The notes beneath the pieces are model-generated. The model was not told where the DNA came from. It searched no databases and worked only from the letters and a program-made list of their open reading frames with translations. The translations under genes and the position numbers were made by a program. From the NCBI RefSeq assembly GCF_040183065.1, contig NC_091120.1, positions 183,794,396 to 183,858,395 on the forward strand: DNA of 64,000 nt. The letters are read 5' to 3'. Shown in pieces: positions 44,452 through 55,635 of the stretch (position 1 is its first letter; every line of letters begins with the position of its first letter). This DNA is from Periplaneta americana. Taxonomy: Eukaryota > Arthropoda > Insecta > Blattodea > Blattidae.

Positions 44452-45162
44452 GAATCTTTCAATAAGAGTGTCACACTTTTAAAATAAAAAAATCGTATAA
44501 ACGAAAGAGCGTTATTTATTTAATTATTGTTATAATGAAGCACACTTAATGCCATTATGTATGGAAGAGAACGTCAGTTAAATGGCCACCACGGTTCCGT
44601 TGGGTTGTGCACATATGGGTCTTCCAATTTTCAATAACAGACGAACATATACCAGGTTCAATTCCATGAATAACGCATGTGATATTGTTCTTTAGATCAT
44701 TAACTGTTTCTGGCTTGTTGGGATAAACCCATTATTTAACATAACCCCATAAGAAGTAATTCAACGGCTTTAAATCACATGATCTCGGGTGCCAGTTGAC
44801 ATCACCACCACGCGAAATGATGAAGCCTCGAACTTCTCGACTATTTCGTGAGCAGTATGACATGTGACGCCAACTTGCTAAAACAGGACTTTTTGAGATC
44901 CATATCTTCCAATGGAGGCCAAAAATAATCCCTTATCAGACCACGGTATCTTACACACACTGTACACTTCATGTAACGCACGGAATGCTTGGCGAACAGA
45001 TTACTTTTTTCAATAATAAATTTTAATGATTTCTACATGTTGTGGAATGGTGTAACGATTATTTGTCAACAACTGTAACCATATGAAAAATATGACTGAT
45101 ATAGCTTCATAAATACGGTAGCTGTTATATGTTAAAAGTAGGACACTCTTATTGGAAGACCC
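44452..45162 (-). mobile_element. Tc1/mariner-like remnant with transposase C-terminus
   Basis: Inverted ends share CAATAAGAGTGTC (left GAATCTTTCAATAAGAGTGT; right, reversed, GGGTCTTCCAATAAGAGTGT). Minus-strand coding remains: NWHPRSCDLKPLNYFLWGYV, a stop, then YPNKPETVNDLKNNITCVIH. This is the third catalytic Asp block (PRSPDLxPLDFFLWG in active relatives) and the region after it. Heavily decayed. Confidence 0.7.
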
Positions 45163-46718
45163 TATACTAAATTGGAATACAGTCGGTCTGAGTCCTTAAG
45201 GGACTGTAGCGCCAGGATTACTAATAATCTTTAAACATTTAAGAATAAAATAAAATAATACAAATCGAATTTTTTTTACATTTTCACTGACACTCACTTT
45301 TAACTCCAACTGAAAATCTGGTAAGAAAAACGAAGCTGAAACTCTGTGTAGCCTTTCTTCTCTCTGTTGAAAGGTCCACATAATATGAAGACTCCTCTCC
45401 TTACATTTTGGCTAATGGAAAAGGACAAAATTCCCACATAACTTTCAAAATACACACCAACCAGGAAGAGAATTTTAGAATGACCACAGAGGATGGACTG
45501 AAACTGCAACAATCTAGCCTATATATTACAATGATTGTTGTTATTGTTACTACTATTATCAATACTATCACTAACATTACTACTGACATAAACATGAACT
45601 ATCTGTACAAGAGACTCCAAAGTACATTTTTTCAAGGAGGTTATTACTTATCAAGAAGTGTCAATGTACTACATGGACCAATTATTTCTTTTTCACTTCT
45701 GATTTTGAGTTCTCATATCCTTGATCATTCAGAGGCAACTTGCTATATTCATAAGTAGCAAATTCAAACACAATTTTTATAAAATTTTCTCATTTATTCA
45801 GTTTTTTTGGTAAAATATTCAAATTGCCTTTGGTTTTATTAACATTATGAGGAAAATTAAACAGGTCTCAAATTTTATTATTATTTTTTTTTGTAATATA
45901 ATTCACTGTATATAAATCTACTTCAAATACTTTCAGAATTTTCAATATTGAAAATGGCGAGGGGATAAAGAATAATTGCCAATAAAAAAATAAATCCATT
46001 CATACACATATAAACCACACAGAAGTCCACAGAACTTATTTATATATTATGTTTCCCGTTATTAAAACCTAATTTTATTTATACTACAGACACTGAGATC
46101 AAAATTCACTTGTGAAATGCTTCAACTTTTAGTAGTCACTTTCTGTCCAGATTTCTTTAACATGTGATTATCTCTTCTCTTCTTCTGCTCTTCTTGAACT
46201 GTGATGAACTCTTCGAAATGTACACACACAGAATTTCTAACACATTTCCTTCACTGCTGATACAGGGCACTACTCAGTTGTATGCAATCATTTTTCAGTT
46301 TCTCAATTTTTCTTCGCTACTTTGATAAATTTTACGTCTTTATAATAAATGCAATGAAAAATATATATATTTTTTTCTTTGTAAGCGCTGAACACAGTTA
46401 ATATTTCGAGTTAACAGTTCATTCTGAGTGTTTGAACCAAATGCACAACATTGCTCTGGAACATGCTCGAAAAGCCACACAAAAATGTCTGAACTGGATG
46501 TTCTATTGAGACCAAATTTGTTTACGATTCAATAGGAATTGCAAATTGCACAGTGGAACAATGCAGACGTAATCAGGAACTTAGAAGCTCTAAATGGGCA
46601 GAAAATGCATCTTCCAAACTCACATAAAAATTAGTACAGTACGTCTATCAGTTTTGTGTTGCACATAAACATCCCTATTTTATGCAAAGGGAAAAATTGG
46701 GACAGTGTCAGGTGTAGT
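45163..46718. other. Intergenic, 1.5 kb, nothing recognised
   Basis: AT-rich; open frames at 45,196-45,758 show no domain. Confidence 0.5.
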
Positions 46719-46790
46719 TCCTGGATAGCTCATTCGGTAGAGCATTCATGTGCTAAGTGAAGGGTCCCGGGATCGATACCTGGCCCCGGA
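46719..46790 (+). ncRNA. tRNA-Lys-derived sequence with Pol III signals
   Basis: The layout matches tRNA-Lys position by position: TCCTGGA TA GCTC ATTCGGTA GAGC A, a 5-bp anticodon stem with 7-base loop GTGCTAA (U33 present, anticodon position GCT), GGGTC, then the T arm. The T loop reads ATCGATA and two acceptor pairs are broken. Five Ts follow within about 5 bases. Probably a tRNA-derived SINE head or pseudogene rather than a working tRNA. Confidence 0.55.
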
Positions 46791-47004
46791 ACAATTTTTC
46801 CCTTGAAATTATCCCTATTTTATGTTCGTATGTCTTAACTAAAAGGTTACCAGTACTTTGTTTACCAAGTCATTTGCAAAGAGACTGTCAAGACCAGTCT
46901 AACAGATACAAGGGGCAATCAGAAAATAATGCTTCCTACTTTTTTAAGTCTAAACGAGACATTCGGCTGGAGCAATAAACTAGCACCAGATATAATTAAT
47001 AGTA

Positions 47005-48996
47005 CTGTAGAGTCTCGTTAAACCGAACTAATTGGGACCAAGACCTATTAGGATTACAAGATTTCCGGATTAACCAAAATATTTCCTGTAATGCAATGCA
47101 TGCTATTCACGAGCGCTGAGAGACGGTGGTGGGGTAGTGGGAGTACCCTGTTGGCTATTTTTAGAACCACAACCAACAGATTCACTTCGTTACAACAGAA
47201 AATGACTGATTTTATGAGTATGACAGATGTGTAAATAATAATATTGAAAATCGCACCTGAACGGGCATTTTTTAAACTATAGCTTATTTCTGTTCAGTGA
47301 TCTCACTCTCTTTACACACATTTCGAAGTGAAAAGTCTCACGCTTTCGTCCACATAGTTCATACACACAACTGTCTTTCGGGTGGTGCAATCTCTTTTCA
47401 GCGCATAGTTTAGAGTAGACGCAAGAAGAGCTTGCCATGAAAAGCTGCGCGAACTTTCAGAAACGTTCGGGTGCACTCGACCTCACTTCGATTTGATTTG
47501 CATACTGTCGACAGTTCTCAGTCTTCTGCTGGCTTGATGTTTCGAGTGAGATTTATCACAGCGAATGTAACGTAACCTAAACCTTGTTGCAAAGTAACTA
47601 ATAACATAACATTGTTGAAAATACAGAAGCACGATTTTTTTTACATATAACTAGGTGAGGTAATAACTGCCTCCCATTGGAGGTAGCCCAGAAGGACTCA
47701 GTATACTCTTCTACATGAATTTTGCAATATTAAATATTTACATAAATTTTGTAGAAAGAAAATTAAAATACATATATGAATAGAAAGTGAATAAAAAAAA
47801 TTAAACAGAGTGAATATGATGACTCAGAATTTGGCAAGAGCGTTTCAAAACTGAAGTTATGATGTCAGCAGTAAGTGTCTGTGGTAGTTCAAAAGTCTTC
47901 CTGAAGCGTTCAAAGAACTTGGGAATCACACCACAAGCTCCAATAAGAAGACCAATCACCTCAATGTCTTCAAGCTGATGACTGAATGAAATGACAAGGA
48001 TGTTATAAGAAATATGTAATTGTTCAAAATACAGAAACACGATTTTTTTACATATAAAATCACTGAATTAAATGACAAAGATGTTACAAGAAATATGTAA
48101 TTGTTGAAAATACAGAAGCACGAATTTTTTTTACATACAAAATCACTGAATGAAATGACAAAGATGTTATAAGAAATATGTAATCATGTAATAATTGATA
48201 TTTGATGTTGTAATAAAATACTAGCACTATGTGATTTTATTAAAATGTTCCCATAACTAGGGTACAATGGTCGGTTTATTTTAATCTGTATATACTCTTT
48301 ATGGTATGAGTGGAGCCTGTTTTGTTTTTCATAAATTTATAAACGTTATTATTAGCACTTCCTAATTTAGAGCCAAATGAGGGGCATTGTTAAGAACATA
48401 GAATGTTATACAGAACTCTGTTATTTAACAAACACACTTTAAAATATATGAAACTCCTTATAACAGGGATGAAACACAGAATATGTAATGCATACGCTGA
48501 CTTCTATCCGCTCTGCACAATACATTCCACGATACGAACAGCTCAAGACCGTGCTTTCGAATGCGCTCTGTAATCAGCATTAGGTGATTCATAGCAACCC
48601 TGTAACGAGCATTACGACACGAGGACAGAATATCGTTCTCTGTGCATCAGTCAAATGGGAAAGCTTTCTTTGCGCTTCCTCTACCATGGAAGCCATGGAC
48701 TGCCAGGCACATCACTGTGTGTCTCTGGTCGAAATTAGCCTTCTCCCAGCTTCTCTCCACCATTGCTGCTGTTCCATAGAAAGCTGGCAGATGTGTAAAT
48801 GAAGTACAGAAAAAACTAATTGTTGTAAGTACCCTTGAATGTGAAATTTTCATAATTTTTTAATGTAAAAGAAATTGAGTAAATTTATACATTTTTTCTT
48901 TTCGTTACTTTGTACTATTACAATAAATTGAGTTTTTTTTTCTTAAGCTAATTTTGTTCGGATTAACCAGATTTTCGGATTAGTGAAACTCTACTG
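47005..48996. mobile_element. pogo/Tigger-like element, non-autonomous
   Basis: Ends CTGTAGAGTCTCGTTAAACC and (reversed) CAGTAGAGTTTCACTAATCC are flanked by TA (47,003-47,004, 48,997-48,998). The inner terminal region (GATTTCCGGATTAACCA / GGATTAACCAGATTTTCGG) is also inverted. It holds a LINE fragment and three ~60-bp repeats near 48,000-48,180. Confidence 0.75.
47801..48040 (-). pseudogene. LINE reverse transcriptase C-terminal fragment
   Basis: SHQLEDIEVIGLLIGACGVI PKFFERFRKTFELPQ, TLTADIITSVLKRSCQILSH: the same tail type as at 15,114-15,293, from a diverged family. Confidence 0.5.
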
Positions 48997-49004
48997 TAAT
49001 TATT

Positions 49005-49372
49005 CTTCTGAAATCTGGCTTCATATTTATACTGAAGGCTCTTTGGTGGACGGTCGTGATGGTGAGGGAATGTTGGTGTTTGGAAGGGTGCCTCGAAATT
49101 TGAAGGGAAGATGGAAGCCATATACAACTGTTAACTTAGTTCAAAGAATCAAGACATTTTCCAAACCTGTTATTTTTACTGATTTCAAAGTTGTTATCCA
49201 GGCAATAATCAATAATGCTTTACCTCAAACATCCAAATCATACCTATGGTTGTCCTGCAGTCCAATATTTTTCGTAGATGTTACAAGTATTCAGGAGAGA
49301 CTTGAGTTAACTAGATGGTTTCTGTCCATAGCTTCATCTCTTCCACACAAACACAATTTGGTGATGAAATAA
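49005..49372 (+). pseudogene. LINE RNase H domain remnant
   Basis: HIYTEGSLVDGRDGEG has Glu in the place of the first catalytic Asp (TDGS in active forms). FSKPVIFTDFKVVIQAIINN has the third catalytic block (FTDSKAAIQAI expected). The middle and end are deleted or shifted. Confidence 0.55.
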
Positions 49373-49557
49373 TTTTGTCATATGCAGGTGTTTGGCCAAG
49401 CAGTCTTGTCCAGTTAGGAGATGGAAAGCTGCTACAGCAGAATTTCTTGGATTATCTGATATGAGATTGGAGTTGAGTAGAAACTGATCCCCTGCAAGAT
49501 CTTTAGGTGATCCTTCATTTTATCCATAACCTTTGACCATACATACAAACATACATG

Positions 49558-50498
49558 TTCTACCCAAGGACAGGTCTTTCACTGCAAACCCAGCATTCTC
49601 CAATCTTTCCTATTTTCTGCCTTCCTCTTTGTCTCCGCATATGATCCACTTATCTTAATGTTGTCTATCATTTGATATCTTCTTCTTCCCCAAACTCTTA
49701 TCCGTTCACCATTCCTTCCAGTGCATCCTTCAGTAGGCAATTTCTCCTCAACCAGTGACCTAACCAATTTCCTTTTCCTGATCAGTTTCAGCATTATTCT
49801 TTCTTCACCCACTCTTTCCAACACAGTTTCATTTCTTATTCTGTCTGTCCATTTCACATGCTCCATTCTTCTCCATATCCACATTTCAAATGCTTCTATT
49901 CGCTTCTCTTCAATTCAATGTCCATGTTTCTGCCTCATACAATGCCACACTTCTCACAATGCACTGCACTAGTCTCTTTCTTAGTTCTTTTTCCAGAGAT
50001 CCGCAGAAGATGCTCCCTTTTTCTATTAAAAGCTTCCTTTGCCATTGCTGTCCTCCTTTTGACTTCCTGGCTGCAACTCATGTTAATGCTTATAGACACC
50101 CCAAGTATCTGAAGCTGTCCACTTGGTCCACTGCCTCATTTAGAATTCGCAAGTTTACCTTCTTTATTTTTCTTCCGACAATCTTGGTTTTCGTCTTGTT
50201 TGCATTTATCTTCATTCTATACTGCTCACAGTTGTCATTTAGCTCCAGTAGCATATCCCTTAGTATCATCTCCTCTTCTGCTAACAATGCCGTATCATCA
50301 ACAAATCTTATGCACTTTATTCTTCTTCCTCCTACTTTTACCTCTCCCATGTTCTGAAAATAGTTCTTCACCAAATCCTCCAAGCAGATGTTGAACAGGG
50401 TAGATTATAAAGGGCATCCTTGTTGTTCTCCTCTCCCTATTTCACGTCCTTCAGACATTTCTCCTATCCTGACTTTGACTGTGTCTATACAGTAAATA
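49558..50498 (-). pseudogene. Non-LTR reverse transcriptase fragment
   Basis: Reading leftward: IGRGEQQGCPL, a TAA, STLFNICLEDLVKNYFQNMG, the catalytic CIRFVDDTALLAEEEMI (F-DD intact), MKINANKTKTKIVGRKIKK and VDSFRYLGCL. After a break come WRRMEHVKWTDRIRNETVLE, EERIMLKLIRKRKLVRSLVE and RKAENRKDWRMLGLQ. Several frameshifts separate the parts. A different family from the RTE-like copies. Confidence 0.8.
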
Positions 50499-50534
50499 CA
50501 AATTTGATTTTAGAGAAATCAAAAGTTGGGTTAT

Positions 50535-50690
50535 AATATGGTCTTATAGTTGGTAACAGCCTTTCTTAGCGAGTTGGTCTGCTGATTCTTTGCCTTCAAT
50601 TCCACAGTGAACTGGAATCCATTGTAAAACTATTTTCTTATTAAGATTATGGAGCTGTTTAATTATGTAGGTATACTGAAACAAAACTTC
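50535..50690 (-). pseudogene. RNase H fragment of another LINE
   Basis: IIKQLHNLNKKIVLQWIPVH CGIEGKESADQLAKKG, stop. This is the last RNase H block with the fourth catalytic Asp (ESADQLA) present. Confidence 0.6.
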
Positions 50691-50739
50691 CACTGATTAC
50701 AGAAGTAAACTAACATACAACAACAATGATTTCCTGAAA

Positions 50740-50746
<7 letters not shown>

Positions 50747-50778
<32 letters not shown>
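50747..50778. repeat. (TA)n microsatellite
   Basis: About 15 TA repeats behind an A run. Confidence 0.9.
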
Positions 50779-50779
<1 letters not shown>

Positions 50780-52090
50780 ACAATGCAACATTAAAGTCCT
50801 GACAGTGTTGTCAAACTTTTTTTCTCTCATTTTTTGACATTTCGATTTCAAATTTTGTATATTTATACCCCTTATTAGGATTCAATTTTAGCTGATTTAT
50901 GCAAAAGGACTTGAGCCACACTTAACCTCTACTTATGCCCTACTTACATCCAACTCAATTCAGCCAAAGCCACCATAATACCAAACCACATAGCATATGA
51001 TTTTCACGTCTATTTTATTAAAAGGATTTTAAAGATGTGATTTCTAGGACTATAAGATTTCGAAATACACTGGGTATCAGTGGTTTATATGCTTCTTTTT
51101 TACCATACGGCATTACATACTTCATGTACAGGGATCGAAAAAAAATATATATATTTATAGTTGCGACACTGTTATTCCAGGCGTGACTCCTCCTCTTTGC
51201 TTACGTCTTAGGAAGTCAAGGCTCTATAAAATCTAGGTAGGTAGTATCGTTCGCCATTTTTGTTCTTTCATTGCTGATCTACCAGACGAGGGATCTATTT
51301 GCCACACCGTTAAACATTATCATGTCGTAGCTCCTATGATAATAAATCAAACACACTGTAATTCACCAAATAATTGAGCGGCAAATAATGTCCTCGTGTG
51401 CTTTCTGTGAACGCCAACGAAAGAGCCAAAATGGCGGGCGATTATATTAAGTATTTATCCAGCCTTAGGAAATGTGTAACGTCTTCATCAGCGAATCACA
51501 AGATGCACACGTTTAAATGTAGCCGACCAGCAACGTAATTTTGGCTGCCGGAAATTAGAGCGATGGGACTATAGAAGTGACTAGTTCATGAAGAAATTAA
51601 GGCTACGATAAGTCTTTCATCTGTAAGACATCCTTAAAAATTAAATTAAATAAAAAACAGAAGCTATTATGTTCTGATTGCCCTTCGTATTTAGACGTTC
51701 CTCTAGAATTAATATTTAAATTTGTTTAATATGAAGCTTGACAAAAAAACTTCTCAAGTAGAAATCATTTCTAAAATCTATACGTGAGAGCTGAAGTCAC
51801 ATAAGCCACAAAATAGTAACTTTAAAGAAAAGCTGAAAAACAAAATTTTTCTCTAATTTTTTTTATTTCATTCTTGTGTTTTAAGCAAGCAATAAGATGA
51901 ACCAAGAGCCAAAACAGTGTAACGGGACTTGTATTTTCTCTCTTAAAAATATGAACTTGCTTTAATATGGCTTTAAAAAAGTGAGTTGGACTTGCATTTT
52001 TACAAACTTATTTCAGATCGAACAACCATTATGGACTTGCTGGGTGAAACTTCGATACATTGCCACATTACACAAGGGAGAAAAATGTTA
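50779..52090. other. Intergenic, 1.3 kb, nothing recognised
   Basis: The stretch at 51,170-51,620 has less AT bias and may be a dispersed repeat, but I could not classify it. Confidence 0.4.
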
Positions 52091-52309
52091 CAGTGAAATG
52101 CCAGTATAACGAACTCAAGGGGATACTGTAATTATTTTCGTTATAGTGAAATTTCGTTAAGCCGAAAATTGATTAAATCTGCCTACAAATTGTGTCCCAT
52201 ATTATGGAATAACAGACACTGTACCTGGGTTAGGTTATACTGTACATCCATATTATAATGCAACTTCAATAAGAATCGGTACCATAATGATAATTACGCA
52301 CATTCTACC

Positions 52310-52570
52310 AGTTTGAGATGGGCATGTAGCATGTATGGGCAAAACCAGAAATGCATATAGAATGTTAGTTGGGAGGCCGGAGGGAAAAAGATCTTTGAGG
52401 AGACCGAGACATGGATGGGAGGATAATATTAAAATGGATTTGAGAGAAGTGGGATATGATGGTAGAGACTGGATTAATCTTGCTCAAGATAGAGGTCAAT
52501 GGTGGGCTTATGTTAGGGTGGCAATGAACCTCCGGGTTCCTTAAAAGTCATGTAGGCTAAGTAAGTAAGC
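52310..52570 (+). mobile_element. RTE-like LINE fragment (copy 4)
   Basis: MGKTRNAYRMLVGRPEGKRS through WEDNIKMDLREVGYDGRDWI to AMNLRVP and stop, with a GTAAGTAAG tail. Only the last ~70 residues remain. Confidence 0.82.
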
Positions 52571-52790
52571 ATGCATATTCGACAACTGAATAATTATTCT
52601 AGCCTAGCAAAAACTCATTTATTTTATTTTCTTTCGAATTTATTTTAAGTAATTTTTGAACTGCTTATTAAGCCTAATTTCGTTAAAATAACTTTTTTTG
52701 TAGTGAAATGAATTATTAATATGTTAAACTGAATAGTTCGTTACTTATGCATTCTTTAAACTGAACATTTTAACTTGTAAATTAATAGTA

Positions 52791-53000
52791 GGGGAGAGTC
52801 GGGTAGTATCGAACATCGGGTAATATCAGACAGTTTCATTCATCCACCACACGATGATAGTACCTGATTGACATGGTTACGTTTCTGTGATGTCGCATAG
52901 AGAAACGTACCCATGTCATTCAAATACTACCATCTGGTGGTAGATGAAAGAAATGCACTGTCCGATATTACCCGATGTCCGATACTACCCAGCTCTCCGC
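52791..53000. mobile_element. 210-bp fold-back MITE
   Basis: ~50-bp inverted ends (GGGTAGTATCGAACATCGGG against, reversed, GGGTAGTATCGGACATCGGG) surround a ~100-bp centre. TA flanks both sides (52,789-52,790, 53,001-53,002). Confidence 0.82.
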
Positions 53001-53081
53001 TAAATGGCTGGGACTAAAAAAATTATTTCGTTATTCTGAAAAATTCGTAATTTCAGCGTTCGTAAGAGTGGCATTTCACTG

Positions 53082-53665
53082 TACTTAAATCATTGAAAAC
53101 AACTTCTAAATTGTAGCAAACTACTCTAAAGACACGATGTGATCACTGTAAAAGTTATAAATCTACCCAACCTGCACTAAATACCTTCCTTTCTTTTATA
53201 TTTGCACGATCATTGATATTGTCTGACATTTTTGTACATAATAATGGCATAATCCAGTGGTACCACCATGATGTTCCACTAAGCAGGAAAGTGGGAGTTG
53301 TATATAGTAGGGCCTACTTATTATACAACAATGTATAGTTACCCAAAGAAAGAATGGGCCATTGGAATATTTTAAGTTCCAGATACAAGACACTGCACAT
53401 GATCAGAGACTCTTAACACAGATATGCAAGATAATGTGTAACTGAGTTATTTAAATTCACTCTATTTGGTTTGTTGTTTGGACTTGTTACGAACTCACTT
53501 GAAAAATTGCAAGAAAACTGTTAATCTGTTGTAAATAATAGATAAATATTATAGAAATTTATTGTTTTGCAAGGGTCCTTTCATAAATAATGGCAACTAT
53601 GTTATATCTTCCGAATAACTGAAAATGTGGTTAGTTCAGTACATACATTTGAAAATTCACTCTTA
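53082..53665. other. Intergenic, nothing recognised
   Basis: AT-rich, no ORF or repeat identified. Confidence 0.5.
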
Positions 53666-54503
53666 GGCCTGGTTTCTTCAACCTTTGTTAAATTATAACA
53701 GTGTGTTATTCCATTTTAACTGTAAACTTAACAGTTGAAGCATTTCTTCAACTACTGTTAGTAGTAACAGACTGTTAAAACCTATGTTAATTTAACTGCC
53801 CAATTTCATGCAGTTAAATCATTTAACTCTCTGTTAGCATAGAAGTATCCAATATGTCTGGTGCATTAGATGCTGAACTTATATATTTGGATTATTTAGA
53901 AAATGATATCCATGAATACATAAAAAGAGGGGATGATTTCTGTGATTTGACAGACCAGAAGTTCATAAAAGGTATAGGCTATTTTCTGCCAAGCCTCACT
54001 TTTCGCTTTCAACTTAGATCCGTTTATTTGCTTATTCTCATTAATTGGTTTATACTGCGAAATAATTTCTAGCAGAAGGTTTCTTTCGAACGAAGATAAA
54101 TTAGTCCCACGATTTCTATTTGTTCCAGTGTTTTCCATTTCATAACAGCAATACCAATACGCCGCTCCACGCTATTGTGATAGTGTGATGCAAACGAGGA
54201 AAGAAGCAGAAATCAAACCTGAGAGAATAGAAAGACTTCTATCCTCTCTGAATCAAACAATGGAAACAAGCGAGAATCGCAATTGTCAGAGTTCAGAAAA
54301 CAGAAGTGAGCCTATACTTGGTTATAGGTTATGGTTAAACTCTAGAATCTCTGGTCCTAACAGAGAGTTAACAAACAGAATGTTAAAATGTGAAATGTAA
54401 AGTTGAAGAAACGCAATATTTTTAACAGCAATTCATACTTTTAACTTACAGGTAATTAACGCTATGTTAGGTGCATTTTAACAAAGGTTGAAGAAACCGG
54501 GCC
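53666..54503 (+). mobile_element. PIF/Harbinger-type deletion derivative, copy 1
   Basis: Ends GGCCTGGTTTCTTCAACCTT and (reversed) GGCCCGGTTTCTTCAACCTT; a 3-bp TTA stands on the left and TCA on the right, fitting the TWA target of PIF/Harbinger after one mutation. A plus-strand stub (53,854 on: MSGALDAELIYLDYLENDIH) resembles the start of Harbinger transposase. A minus-strand piece (about 54,138-53,975) encodes NLSSFERNLLLEIISQYKPI, resembling the Myb/SANT partner protein. The two have been brought together by deletion. Confidence 0.75.
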
Positions 54504-54806
54504 TCACCCTTATTACTATCACTTCCTCTCCCATTTTCACATCCTGACTCATCAATTAGTTTTTTCCTCATCACTAGTCTTCTATGCTTTTCCCATGCTC
54601 CTTGTGCCTCACATTCAAGTGCTTTCTTAGTGGACTTGCATTCCTCTTACTCTGCAGTTTAACGTTGCTTCCCTCTTCAAGTCAAGTCATCACTTCCTCG
54701 TTCGTCATCATGTGAGTCCTTAACCTTGCTACTATCTCCTGTTGCCTTGTGGTGCCCTTCGACTAACATCCAAAATACAAAGATTATACTTAATTTGCAG
54801 CATATA
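54504..54806. other. Spacer between the two Harbinger copies
   Basis: 300 bp without recognisable features. Confidence 0.5.
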
Positions 54807-55635
54807 GGCTCCGTTTCTTCAACCTTTGTTAAATTATAACAGTGTGTTATTCCATTTTAACTGTAAACTTAACAGTTGAAGCATTTCTTCAACTACTGTT
54901 AGTACTAACAGGCTGTTAAAACCTATGTTAATTTAACTGCCCAATTTCATGCAGTTAAATCATTTAACTCTCTGTTAGCATAGAAGTATCCAATATGGCT
55001 GGTGCGTTAGATGCTGAACTTACATATCTGGATTATTTAGAAAATGATATCCATGAATGCATAAACAGAGGGGATGATTTCTGCGATTTGACAGAACAGA
55101 AGCTCATACAAAGGTATATGCTATTTTCTGCCAAGCCTCACTTTTCGATTTCAACTTAGATCCGTTTGTTTGTTTATTCTCATTAATTGGTTTATACTGC
55201 GAAATAATTTCCAGCAGAAGGTTTCTTTCGAACGAAGATAAATTAGTCCCAAGAGTTCTTTTTGTTCCAGTATTTTCCATTTCATAACAGCAATACCAAT
55301 ACACCGCTCCACGCTATTGTGATACAGACGAGGAAAGAAGCAGAAATCAAACCGGAGAGAATAGAAAGACTTCTATTCTCTCTGAATCAAACAACGGAAA
55401 CAAGCGAGAATCGCAATTGTCAGAGTTCAGAAAACAGAAGTGAGCCTATACTTGGGTATAGGTTATGGTTAAACTCTAGAATCTCTGGTCCTAACAGAGT
55501 TAACAAACTGAATGTTAAAATGTGAAATGTAAAGTTGAAGAAACGCAATATTTTTAACAGCAATTCATACTTTTAACTTACAGGTAATTAACGCTATGTT
55601 AGGAGCATTTTAACAAAGGCTGAAGAAACCGGGCC
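54807..55635 (+). mobile_element. PIF/Harbinger-type deletion derivative, copy 2
   Basis: Same structure and orientation as copy 1 at roughly 95% identity, including the same junction between the transposase stub (about 54,995) and the Myb-like piece (about 55,290-55,140). TTA follows the right end and ATA precedes the left end. Confidence 0.75.

Larger units (their letters stand above)
52091..53081. mobile_element. pogo-like element with nested LINE fragment and MITE
   Basis: Ends CAGTGAAATGCCAGTATAAC and (reversed) CAGTGAAATGCCACTCTTAC have TA on each side (52,089-52,090, 53,082-53,083). No transposase. Confidence 0.8.

Noticed and set aside
46905-46980. A mariner element starting at GGGGCAATCAGAAAATAATG
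   Set aside because: It resembles a mariner end, but no inverted partner was found within a plausible distance.
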